A stretch of DNA of 64,000 bases from Castellaniella sp040276065 (GTDB lineage: Bacteria; Pseudomonadota; Gammaproteobacteria; Burkholderiales; Burkholderiaceae_B): the NCBI RefSeq assembly GCF_040276065.1, contig NZ_JBELOI010000011.1, positions 65,786-129,785 on the forward strand, given 5' to 3'. Below, one piece after another: positions 18,745-27,938 of this stretch. The notes below the pieces were generated by a model that was not told the DNA's origin, did no database searches, and saw only the letters and a program-made list of their open reading frames with translations. Made by a program: the position numbers and the translations under genes. Positions within the stretch are counted from its first letter, which is position 1; every line of letters begins with the position of its first letter.

Positions 18745-19440
18745 TCAGTGCAGGGCGTCGGTGCGGATCAGGCCCACCGCGATCCCTTCGAGGGCGAAAT
18801 CGTCCCCTGGGCCAACCAGGATGGGCTGGAAGTCGGGATTTTCGGGTAGCAGGCGCAGGCGGCCACCCTGGCGTTCGAGGCGCTTGACCGTGACCTCGGT
18901 GCCCAGGCGGGCGACGACGATCTGTCCGTTGCGGGCCTCGGGGCTGCGGCGGACCGCGAGCAGGTCGCCGTCCAGGATGCCGACATCGCGCATGCTGGCG
19001 CCGCGCACGCGCAGCAGGTAATCCGGTGTCTGGGAAAATAGGCCCGCACCCACCGGGATTTCGCGTTCGACGTGCTCGGCGGCCAGGATGGGATGGCCGG
19101 CCGCCACGCGCCCGACGATCGGTAGCAGCAAGTGGTCGGCGGCCTGGGCGAGGCGCACCGGCGGCGCGTCGTCGGGGGCATGGTCCCTGGGTGCGCGCCG
19201 CAGTGCCTGCGTCGCATCCTCGTTTGCCTCGACGAGCTGAATGCCGCGCGAGGTGCCCGCCGACAGGCGGATCACGCCTTTGCGCGCGAGGGCGCGCAGA
19301 TGGTCCTCGGCGGCGTTGGCCGAGCGAAAACCCAAGGTATCGGCGATTTCGGCGCGGGTGGGCGGACGGCCATCGACCGCGATGGCCTGGCGGATCAGGT
19401 CGAGGATCTGGGATTGTCGCGCGGTGAGCTTGAGGGCCAT
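18745..19440 (-). CDS. lexA: SOS repressor LexA
   Basis: A 231-residue repressor of the SOS response. The N-terminal winged helix (MALKLTARQSQILDLI, recognition part near residues 28-50) is followed by the S24 peptidase domain: self-cleavage site Ala114-Gly115 in RVAAGHP, catalytic Ser149 in GASMRDVG and Lys186 in TEVTVKRL. The linker between the domains is long and acidic/charged (about residues 72-100), making the protein longer than the 202-residue E. coli LexA. A perfect LexA box lies 10 bases before the start ATG, so it is autoregulated. Confidence 0.96.
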   Translation of the reverse strand: MALKLTARQSQILDLIRQAIAVDGRPPTRAEIADTLGFRSANAAEDHLRALARKGVIRLSAGTSRGIQLVEANEDATQALRRAPRDHAPDDAPPVRLAQAADHLLLPIVGRVAAGHPILAAEHVEREIPVGAGLFSQTPDYLLRVRGASMRDVGILDGDLLAVRRSPEARNGQIVVARLGTEVTVKRLERQGGRLRLLPENPDFQPILVGPGDDFALEGIAVGLIRTDALH

Positions 19441-19449
19441 GGTCTTGGG

Positions 19450-19465
19450 CTGTACATAAACACAG
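19450..19465 (-). promoter_or_regulatory. LexA box (SOS operator) of lexA
   Basis: CTGTACATAAACACAG matches the CTGT-N8-ACAG consensus perfectly. It lies 10 bases upstream of the lexA start codon, consistent with autorepression. Confidence 0.9.
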
Positions 19466-19502
19466 TCCGAATTGTGGCCGATGGAGCCGCAAAAGGCAAG
19501 TC

Positions 19503-19521
19503 GGCCCGGGGGACCCGGGCC
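19503..19521 (-). terminator. GC-rich hairpin after tyrB, possible terminator
   Basis: GGCCCGGG and CCCGGGCC (8 bp each) around a 3-base loop, 25 bases after the tyrB stop on the minus strand. A weak T-rich stretch (CTTGCCTTTTG) follows. It would separate tyrB from lexA, which reads in the same direction. Confidence 0.5.
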
Positions 19522-19546
19522 GGCTCGGTGCGGCGGTGCGCGGTGG

Positions 19547-20752
19547 TCAGCCCTTGATGACGCGGGCGATGGCCTCGGCCACGTAGTCGATGTTGCCGCT
19601 GTTGAGGGCGGCCACGCAGATCCGGCCGCTGCCGACCGCATAGATGCCGAATTCGTCGCGCAGGCGCTCGACCTGGGTTTTGTTCAGGCCCGAATACGAG
19701 AACATGCCGCGTTGCGCCATGACGAAACCGAAGTCCTGGTCCACGCCGGCAGCCTGGATTTTCTCGACCAGTTGGCGGCGCATGCCGCGGATCCGCTCGC
19801 GCATGCCCGCGAGCTCGCCCGCCCAGGTGGCGTAGAGCTCGGGCGTGTTGAGCACCATGGATACGATGGCGCCCCCGTGGGTCGGGGGGTTGGAGTAGTT
19901 GGTGCGAATGACGCGCTTGAGCTGGCTGAGCACCCGCGCGCTTTCGTCGTCGCTGCCGGTCACCAGCGTCAGGGCGCCGACGCGCTCGCCGTACAGCGAG
20001 AAGGATTTCGAGAACGAGGAACTGATGAACATGGTCAGGCCCAGGTCCGCGAACTGGCGCACCACGCTGGCATCCTCCTCGATCCCCGCGCCGAAGCCCT
20101 GGTAGGCGATGTCGAGGAAGGGCACGAGTTGGCGGGCCTGGATGGTCTGGGCGATCCGCGCCCATTGCTCGGCCGTGGGATCCACCCCGGTGGGGTTGTG
20201 GCAGCAGGCGTGCAGGACCACGATCGTGCCCGCCGGCAAAGCCTCGAGCGAGGCCAGCATGCCTTCGAAGTTCAGGCCGTGCGTCGCGGCGTCGTAGTAG
20301 TCGTAGCTGACGACGGGGAAGCCCGCCGCCTCGAACAGCGCCTGGTGGTTGGCCCAGCTCGGGTTGCTGATGGCCACCCGGGCGCCGGGCAGGACCTGGC
20401 GCAGGAAGTCGGCCCCGACCTTGAGCGCGCCCGTGCCGCCCAGCGTCTGGACCGTCAGGGAGCGGTGTTCGGACATGAGCGGCGAGCCCTTGCCCAACAG
20501 CAGGGTTTGCGCCCCGGTGTTATAGCCCGGGATCCCGTCGATGGGCAGGTAGTTGCGGGGCTCGGCGCGTTCGAACAGTCGGGTTTCGGCCTGGCGCACG
20601 GCGTTCAGCAGCGGGATGCGGCCCTGGTCGTCGTAGTACACGCCCACCCCAAGATTGACCTTGGTGTCGCGGGTATCGGCCTTGAATTGTTCATTCAGGC
20701 CCAGGATGGGGTCGCGCGGAGCGAGTTCGACGGAAGCGAAAAGGGAGGACAT
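19547..20752 (-). CDS. tyrB: Aromatic amino acid / aspartate aminotransferase (class I)
   Basis: A 401-residue PLP-dependent transaminase of the TyrB/AspC type, acting on aromatic 2-oxoacids, aspartate and glutamate. The N terminus (LAPRDPILGLNEQFKAD) and the motif VNLGVGVYYDDQGRIP are typical of the subgroup. The PLP Lys is in SSSFSKSFSLYGER, and HACCHNPTGVDPT holds the Asn that contacts PLP. TyrB versus AspC specificity cannot be decided with certainty from the sequence. The start ATG at 20752 is supported by homology; the same frame is open far upstream only as antisense to uvrB. Confidence 0.9.
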   Translation of the reverse strand: MSSLFASVELAPRDPILGLNEQFKADTRDTKVNLGVGVYYDDQGRIPLLNAVRQAETRLFERAEPRNYLPIDGIPGYNTGAQTLLLGKGSPLMSEHRSLTVQTLGGTGALKVGADFLRQVLPGARVAISNPSWANHQALFEAAGFPVVSYDYYDAATHGLNFEGMLASLEALPAGTIVVLHACCHNPTGVDPTAEQWARIAQTIQARQLVPFLDIAYQGFGAGIEEDASVVRQFADLGLTMFISSSFSKSFSLYGERVGALTLVTGSDDESARVLSQLKRVIRTNYSNPPTHGGAIVSMVLNTPELYATWAGELAGMRERIRGMRRQLVEKIQAAGVDQDFGFVMAQRGMFSYSGLNKTQVERLRDEFGIYAVGSGRICVAALNSGNIDYVAEAIARVIKG

Positions 20753-20857
20753 GTGATTTGGAGGAAGGGCTAGGGAAGAAAGGTGGGGTTCGAGGGCCGA
20801 TCTTTGTTGCGGGAGGCAATGATGGGATAATAAGGGGTTTCCCGAAGAGGTGTCCAG

Positions 20858-22894
<2,037 letters not shown>

Positions 22895-23123
22895 CGCCGG
22901 CATCATGCCGATGCGTGGACGGGAACCGCATCGACGGCCGGGCGGCGATGCGTTGGAAAAAACCGACAGTTGGCGACGAGGCCCGATACCGCCTGGAATG
23001 CTGCCACGCAGCAAAATCGGGATTCCCGGGGTTCCGGCTTGCCGCAGGGGTGGCTGCGCCCACTATGGAAACTCTGGAAATTGCTTGCCAATTTCGGGGT
23101 TTTCCCTCACACTTTCACCTATC

Positions 23124-23612
23124 ATGAATAAAGTACTTTTCGTCTGCACGGGCAACATCTGTCGCTCCCCCAGTGCGCAAGGCGTCTTTCAGCACATGAT
23201 CGACGAGGCGGGCCTGGCGGATGTCGTTGGTGTCGATTCCGCGGCCACACACAATTTCCACGTGGGCGAGGCGCCCGATCCTCGGGCCCAGACGGCGGCG
23301 CGCAAGCGCGGCTACGATTTGTCCGCCCACGTCGGCCGCCAGATCTCCGCGCAGGATTTCCGCGACTTCGATCTGATCCTGGCCATGGACTGGGAAAATC
23401 TTTCGGCGCTGCAGCAACAGTGCCCCAAGGTCTACCAGCACAAGCTCATGCTGCTCATGCGCTTTTCGAACGAATACGAGGAGGCCACGGTGCCCGACCC
23501 CTATTATGGGGCGCCCGAGGGCTTCAACAAGGCGCTCGATTACATCGAGGACGCTTGCCAGGGCGTACTCGAGCTGGTCCGCAAGCGCGCGCTCCAATAC
23601 CAGGCCGCCTGA
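23124..23612 (+). CDS. Low-molecular-weight protein tyrosine phosphatase
   Basis: A 162-residue cytoplasmic phosphatase. The active-site loop CTGNICRSPS at residues 8-17 has nucleophile Cys8 and Arg14. The general-acid Asp is in VPDPYYGAPEGF, typical of the LMW-PTP family. Substrates in bacteria are often tyrosine-phosphorylated polysaccharide regulators, but no such gene is near. ATG 23124 gives the classic N terminus MNKVLFVC. In related genomes this gene commonly sits just before iscR. A terminator follows. Confidence 0.93.
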   Translation: MNKVLFVCTGNICRSPSAQGVFQHMIDEAGLADVVGVDSAATHNFHVGEAPDPRAQTAARKRGYDLSAHVGRQISAQDFRDFDLILAMDWENLSALQQQCPKVYQHKLMLLMRFSNEYEEATVPDPYYGAPEGFNKALDYIEDACQGVLELVRKRALQYQAA

Positions 23613-23632
23613 GGGCGGATGCAGTGTCCGGG

Positions 23633-23660
23633 CGCCCCGAAAGGGGCGTTTGGCATTTTC
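23633..23660 (+). terminator. Intrinsic terminator after the phosphatase gene
   Basis: Stem CGCCCC/GGGGCG with a GAAA tetraloop, followed by TTTGGCATTTT, 20 bases after the stop codon. It separates the phosphatase from the iscR promoter region. Confidence 0.8.
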
Positions 23661-23731
23661 GGCGCCGCATTTTCAGACCCTGCATGCGAACTGCATGATT
23701 TAAATCAATTTTAGTGGTCAACATAACCCTA

Positions 23732-23756
23732 AAAGCCGAGTGTTTTAGTCAAGTAT
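23732..23756 (+). promoter_or_regulatory. IscR type-1 box, upstream copy
   Basis: Twenty-five bases starting AAAGCCGAGTG and ending TAGTCAAGTAT. Compared with the type-1 consensus ATASYYGACTRWWW... it differs at two or three bases of the left half; the right half is a full match. This box is bound by [2Fe-2S]-IscR to repress the isc operon in Enterobacteria. Confidence 0.75.
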
Positions 23757-23762
23757 ATTGAT

Positions 23763-23787
23763 ATACTTGACTCGAACAGTCGGGTAA
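23763..23787 (+). promoter_or_regulatory. IscR type-1 box, downstream copy
   Basis: Twenty-five bases from ATACTTGACTCG to AGTCGGGTAA, an almost complete match to the type-1 IscR consensus. With the upstream box it forms a tandem arrangement; the adjoining halves (23747-23757 and 23762-23772) make a perfect 11-bp inverted repeat. It lies about 50 bases before iscR, and TTGACT inside it may serve as the -35 element. Confidence 0.85.
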
Positions 23788-23835
23788 CGCCGATTGGGCC
23801 ACCCCTTATCACCCCCCCCAGGCAAGGAACACACC

Positions 23836-24348
23836 ATGCGTTTAACGACCAAAGGACGTTTTGCGGTAACCGCGATGATCGATCTGGCGCTGCGTCAGCA
23901 CAGCGGGCCCGTGACATTGGCCGCGATCAGCGAGCGCCAGAATATTTCTTTGTCCTACCTCGAGCAATTGTTCGGCAAGTTGCGTCGCCACGAGCTCGTG
24001 GAAAGCATCCGCGGTCCGGGCGGCGGCTATACGCTCGCGCGCACGGCGCGCCACATGACCGTGGCCGACATCATCTTTGCGGTGGACGAGCCGCTGGACG
24101 CCACCAGCTGCGGCGGCAAAGAGAATTGCAATATCGGGCGCAATGGCAATGCCGGCAAGTGCATGACCCACGACCTGTGGGCCACGCTTAGTCGTAAAAT
24201 GGTCGAGTATCTGGATTCCGTGTCGCTGCAGGATCTGGTCGATCAGCAGCGCATGCGCCAGTTGCACGAAGCCAACCAGGCGCGCTCGATTCAGATCAAG
24301 CCCGCCGCCGCCGATATCTTCCCGCGCAACGAGGTCGTATCGGCATGA
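23836..24348 (+). CDS. iscR: Fe-S cluster regulator IscR, with unusual Cys spacing
   Basis: A 170-residue Rrf2-family regulator. The winged helix (MRLTTKGRFAVTAMIDLAL, then ISLSYLEQLFGKLRRHELVESIRGPGGGY as a whole resembles IscR closely) is followed by the cluster-binding loop. Ligand Cys residues are C92, C98 and C109 with His112. The usual spacing is C-x5-C-x5-C-x2-H; here the second gap is ten residues (NIGRNGNAGK), an insertion of five. The ligands themselves are kept. The start ATG has AAGGAA upstream. It leads iscR-iscS-iscU-iscA and has two IscR boxes in its promoter, so autoregulation is expected. Confidence 0.93.
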   Translation: MRLTTKGRFAVTAMIDLALRQHSGPVTLAAISERQNISLSYLEQLFGKLRRHELVESIRGPGGGYTLARTARHMTVADIIFAVDEPLDATSCGGKENCNIGRNGNAGKCMTHDLWATLSRKMVEYLDSVSLQDLVDQQRMRQLHEANQARSIQIKPAAADIFPRNEVVSA

Positions 24349-24360
24349 TCCGGAGTCCCC

Positions 24361-25584
24361 ATGGCCGCAAGCCCCCCCGTCTACCTGGATTATTCCGCAA
24401 CCACGCCTGTTGATGAGCGGGTGCTGCAGGCCATGCTGCCCTGGCTGAGCATGCGCTTCGGCAACCCGGCCTCGAGCAGCCACGCCTACGGCTGGGACGC
24501 CGAGGATGCGGTAGAGCGCGCGCGCAGGCAGGTGGCCGCCCTGGTGGGCGCCGACCCGCGCGAGATCGTCTGGACCTCGGGCGCCACCGAATCTGACAAT
24601 CTCGCCATCAAGGGCGTGGCCGAATTCCATCGCGACCGGGGACGCCACATCATCACGGTCGCCACCGAGCACAAGGCGGTGCTGGACCCCTGCCACGAGC
24701 TTCAGCGCCAGGGCTTCGAGGTCACCGTCCTGCCGGTGGCGGCGGACGGCCTGCTCGATCCCGAGGTGCTGCGCGCGGCCCTGCGTCCAGATACGATCCT
24801 GGCCTCGGTCATGCTGGTCAACAACGAAATCGGTGTGGTGCAGGATATCGCCGCGCTGGCGGCCATCTGCCACGAGCGCGGTGTCCTGTTTCACTCCGAC
24901 GCGGCCCAGGCCACCGGCAAGGTGGCCATCGACGTGCGGGCCATGGAGGTGGACCTGATGTCCTTCTCGGCCCACAAGACCTACGGGCCCAAAGGCGTGG
25001 GGGCGCTGTACGTGCGCCGCAAGCCGCGCGTGCGCCTGGCGGCGCAGATGCACGGGGGGGGCCACGAGCGCGGCCTGCGCTCCGGAACGCTGCCCACGCA
25101 CCAGATCGTCGGCATGGGCGAGGCCTATGCTCTGGCCGCTCAAGAGTTCCCGGCCGAGGTTGCCCGCGTGCGCGCCTTGCGCGATCGCCTATGGCGGGGC
25201 CTGCGCGATATCCCTGATCTGTACCTGAATGGCGATATGGACCAGCGAGTGGCGCACAACCTGAATGTCAGCGTGGCGCACATCGAGGGCGAGGCGCTGC
25301 TGATGGCCTTGCCCGAACTCGCGGTCTCCAGCGGTTCGGCCTGCACCTCGGCCAGCCTCGAGCCGTCCTACGTGCTGCGCGCCCTGGGCCGCAGCGATCC
25401 GCTCGCGCACAGCTCGCTGCGCCTGACCCTGGGCCGCTACACCACCGAGGCCGAGATCGACCGGACCATCGGGGCGCTGCGGACCCAGATCGAGCGCCTG
25501 CGGCAGATTTCGCCCTTATGGGAAATGCGCGAGCAGGGTCGCGACGTCGAGGCGGTCGCCTGGGCGGGGACGGAGGGGTCCTGA
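24361..25584 (+). CDS. iscS: Cysteine desulfurase IscS
   Basis: A 407-residue PLP enzyme that takes sulfur from cysteine and passes persulfide to IscU. YLDYSATTPVD at the N terminus, PLP Lys206 in SFSAHKTYGPKG, and the catalytic Cys328 in SSGSACTSAS on the long flexible loop are all present. The C terminus SPLWEM is the family tail that contacts partners. It follows iscR after 12 bases. Sequence is full length and intact, so sulfur mobilisation should work. Confidence 0.95.
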   Translation: MAASPPVYLDYSATTPVDERVLQAMLPWLSMRFGNPASSSHAYGWDAEDAVERARRQVAALVGADPREIVWTSGATESDNLAIKGVAEFHRDRGRHIITVATEHKAVLDPCHELQRQGFEVTVLPVAADGLLDPEVLRAALRPDTILASVMLVNNEIGVVQDIAALAAICHERGVLFHSDAAQATGKVAIDVRAMEVDLMSFSAHKTYGPKGVGALYVRRKPRVRLAAQMHGGGHERGLRSGTLPTHQIVGMGEAYALAAQEFPAEVARVRALRDRLWRGLRDIPDLYLNGDMDQRVAHNLNVSVAHIEGEALLMALPELAVSSGSACTSASLEPSYVLRALGRSDPLAHSSLRLTLGRYTTEAEIDRTIGALRTQIERLRQISPLWEMREQGRDVEAVAWAGTEGS

Positions 25585-25973
25585 TGGCTGGTGTACGTAG
25601 TTATAGCGCCCGGGTCCTGGATCATTATCGGAACCCGCGCAACGTCGGCTCTTTCGACCCGCAGGACGCGCGGGTCGGCACCGCGATGGTCGGGACGCCC
25701 GCGCTCGGCGAGGTCCTCAAGCTGCAGATTCGCCTGCAAGGCGCTACTATAGAGGATGCCTGTTTTCGAGCGTTTGGCTGCGGATCGGCGATCGCGGCAG
25801 GGTCGCTTGCGACGGTCTGGCTCAAGGGCCGGTCCATCGATGAGGCGCTGTCCATTGATAGCCAGGATTTTGTCCGCGAACTCGAATTGCCGCCACTCAA
25901 GGCGCACTGCGCGATGCTGGCCGAGGATGCCATCCGCGCCGCGGTGGCCGACTATACCCAAAAGCAGAGGTAA
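25584..25973 (+). CDS. iscU: IscU-like Fe-S scaffold with altered cluster-binding site
   Basis: A 129-residue homolog of the scaffold on which new Fe-S clusters are built (YSARVLDHYRNPRNVGSFD is the classic start). Typical IscU has three ligand Cys (E. coli C37, C63, C106) and Asp39. Here the first site reads TPALGEV instead of xPACGDV: Leu41 replaces the Cys and Glu43 the Asp. The other two are kept (FGCGSAI Cys66, LKAHCAML Cys109), and an extra Cys60 appears six residues before Cys66. The HscA-binding LPPVK is LPPLK. The ATG overlaps the iscS stop as TGATG. Reading frame is intact, so it is probably expressed, but cluster handling must differ. Confidence 0.9.
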   Translation: MAGVRSYSARVLDHYRNPRNVGSFDPQDARVGTAMVGTPALGEVLKLQIRLQGATIEDACFRAFGCGSAIAAGSLATVWLKGRSIDEALSIDSQDFVRELELPPLKAHCAMLAEDAIRAAVADYTQKQR

Positions 25974-25976
25974 ACC

Positions 25977-26300
25977 ATGGGAATCATTCTGACCGAACAA
26001 GCCGCCCAGAACATTCAACGTCGCCTGGAAAAGCGCGGCAAGGGCCTGGGCCTGCGGCTGGGCGTCAAGCCCTCCGGATGCTCGGGCATGTCGTACCAGC
26101 TCGAATACGTGGACGAGGCGTCCGCCGAGGACCGCCTGTTCGAGCAATTCGGGGCTCGTGTCTATATTGATCCCCAGAGCCTGCCCTTCCTCGAGGGCCT
26201 CGAACTCGACTACGCCCGCGAGGGGCTGAACGAGGGCTTCCGCTTCAACAACCCCAACGAAAAGGCGGCCTGCGGCTGCGGGGAATCCTTTACGGTGTAA
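25977..26300 (+). CDS. iscA: Iron-sulfur cluster assembly protein IscA (A-type carrier)
   Basis: A 107-residue A-type carrier. The three ligand Cys are in PSGCSGMSY (Cys about 35) and the C-terminal CGCGESF pair (about 99 and 101). It accepts and delivers Fe-S clusters. It starts 3 bases after iscU and ends the cluster: the stop lies only 8 bases from the stop of lysS on the other strand, so hscB, hscA and fdx, which usually follow, are not here. Confidence 0.94.
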   Translation: MGIILTEQAAQNIQRRLEKRGKGLGLRLGVKPSGCSGMSYQLEYVDEASAEDRLFEQFGARVYIDPQSLPFLEGLELDYAREGLNEGFRFNNPNEKAACGCGESFTV

Positions 26301-26308
26301 ATCCGGGC

Positions 26309-27832
26309 TCAGTCCTCGGGACGCAGGTGAGGAAACAAGATCACGTCGCGGATGTTCGGGCTGTCGGTCAGCATCATGACCAGGCGGTCGATGCCGATGC
26401 CGCAGCCGCCCGTGGGCGGCATGCCGTATTCCAGGGCGCGCACGTAGTCGGCGTCGTAGTACATGGCCTCCTCGTCGCCCGCGTCCTTGGCGGCGACCTG
26501 CGCCAAGAAGCGCGCGGCCTGGTCCTCGGGGTCGTTCAGTTCGGAGAATCCATTGGCGATCTCGCGCCCGCAGGCAAAGAGCTCGAACCGCTCCGTGATC
26601 CCGGCGCGCGTGTCCGAGGCACGCGCGAGCGGCGAGACCTCGACTGGATAATCGATGATGAAGGTCGGGTGCCAGAGCTTGGATTCGGCGGTTTCCTCGA
26701 ACAGCGCAAGCCGTAGGGCGCCCAGGCCGGCCTGGGCCAGCGCCGGGCCATCGACCTCGGCGCCCAGGCGCCGCAGCTCGGTGCGCAGAAAGGCCGCGTC
26801 CTCGAGCTGCGTGGGCTGGTAGTCCGGCGCGTACTTGAGGATGGCTTCGACGATGGTCAGGCGATCAAAGGCGCGCCCCAGATCCAGATCCCGGCCTTGG
26901 TAGCTCAGCAGCGTGGTGCCGCGGGTGCGATCGGCGGTTTCGCGAATCAGCTCCTCGGTGTAGTCCATCAGCCAGCGGTAATCCGTGTAGGCCGCGTAGA
27001 ACTCCATCATGGTGAACTCGGGATTGTGGCGCGGGCTGACCCCCTCGTTGCGGAAATTCCGGTTGATCTCGAAGACCCGCTCGAAGCCGCCCACGATCAG
27101 GCGCTTCAAGTAGAGCTCAGGGGCGATGCGCAGGTACATGCCCATGTCCAGCGCGTTGTGGTGCGTGATAAAGGGCTTGGCCGCCGCGCCGCCGGGGATG
27201 GGGTGCAGCATCGGGGTCTCGACCTCGAGGAAATCCGCGTTCAGCATGATGTCGCGGATGGCGGCGATGATCCGGCTGCGGGCGAGGAAGGTCCGACGGG
27301 TGTCCGGCGTCATGATCAGGTCCACATAGCGCCGGCGGTAGCGCAGTTCCTGGTCGGCCACGCCGTGGAACTTGTCGGGCAGCGGACGCAGGGACTTGGA
27401 CAGCAGCCGCAGGGCGGTCACGTGGAGCGACAGCTCGCCCTTGCGCGTCTTGAAGACGCGGCCCTCGGCGCCGATGATGTCGCCGATGTCCCAGGACTTG
27501 AATGCCGCGTAGGCCTCGTCGCCCAGCACGCCGCGGTCCAGATAGAGCTGGATGCGGCCGCTGCCGTCCTGCAGGGTTGCGAAGCTGGCTTTGCCCATGA
27601 TGCGCTTGAGCATCATGCGGCCGGCCAGCCGCGCCTCGCGGCCCAGGGCTTGCAGGGCCTCCTCGTCCAGGGCGCCGCAATCCTCGTGCAGGGTCGCCGC
27701 GTGGGTGTCGGGGCGGAAGTCATTGGGGTAGGCGGGGCCGGTTTCGCGCAGCCTGTCGAGTTTGGCGCGGCGCTCGGCGATGAGGCGGTTTTCGTCGGGG
27801 GCTGCTGCGGTTTCGGTATGCGAGGCGCTCAT
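26309..27832 (-). CDS. lysS: Lysyl-tRNA synthetase (class II)
   Basis: A 507-residue enzyme charging tRNA-Lys. N-terminal OB-fold anticodon-binding domain (about residues 60-165), motif 2 FRNEGVSPRHNPEFTMMEFY, and motif 3 GCGIGIDRLVMML near the C terminus are clear. It reads against iscA and lies downstream of prfB on the same strand, a pairing (prfB-lysS) widespread in Proteobacteria. No terminator is visible in the 8-base gap to iscA. Confidence 0.97.
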   Translation of the reverse strand: MSASHTETAAAPDENRLIAERRAKLDRLRETGPAYPNDFRPDTHAATLHEDCGALDEEALQALGREARLAGRMMLKRIMGKASFATLQDGSGRIQLYLDRGVLGDEAYAAFKSWDIGDIIGAEGRVFKTRKGELSLHVTALRLLSKSLRPLPDKFHGVADQELRYRRRYVDLIMTPDTRRTFLARSRIIAAIRDIMLNADFLEVETPMLHPIPGGAAAKPFITHHNALDMGMYLRIAPELYLKRLIVGGFERVFEINRNFRNEGVSPRHNPEFTMMEFYAAYTDYRWLMDYTEELIRETADRTRGTTLLSYQGRDLDLGRAFDRLTIVEAILKYAPDYQPTQLEDAAFLRTELRRLGAEVDGPALAQAGLGALRLALFEETAESKLWHPTFIIDYPVEVSPLARASDTRAGITERFELFACGREIANGFSELNDPEDQAARFLAQVAAKDAGDEEAMYYDADYVRALEYGMPPTGGCGIGIDRLVMMLTDSPNIRDVILFPHLRPED

Positions 27833-27938
27833 GGCTTGTGGGGTGCGTCGTGCTTAGGGGTGAGGAGAATCGTCATATCTCGGTGAGGTCCGGGGCCTGC
27901 ATCGCGCCCCCGTGGTGCGGGGGGCGCGCGGGGTGGCC

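Noticed and set aside
20753..20857. LexA box for uvrB
   Set aside because: I searched for CTGT-N8-ACAG in the gap before uvrB and found none. uvrB may not be directly under LexA control here, or the box lies further upstream.
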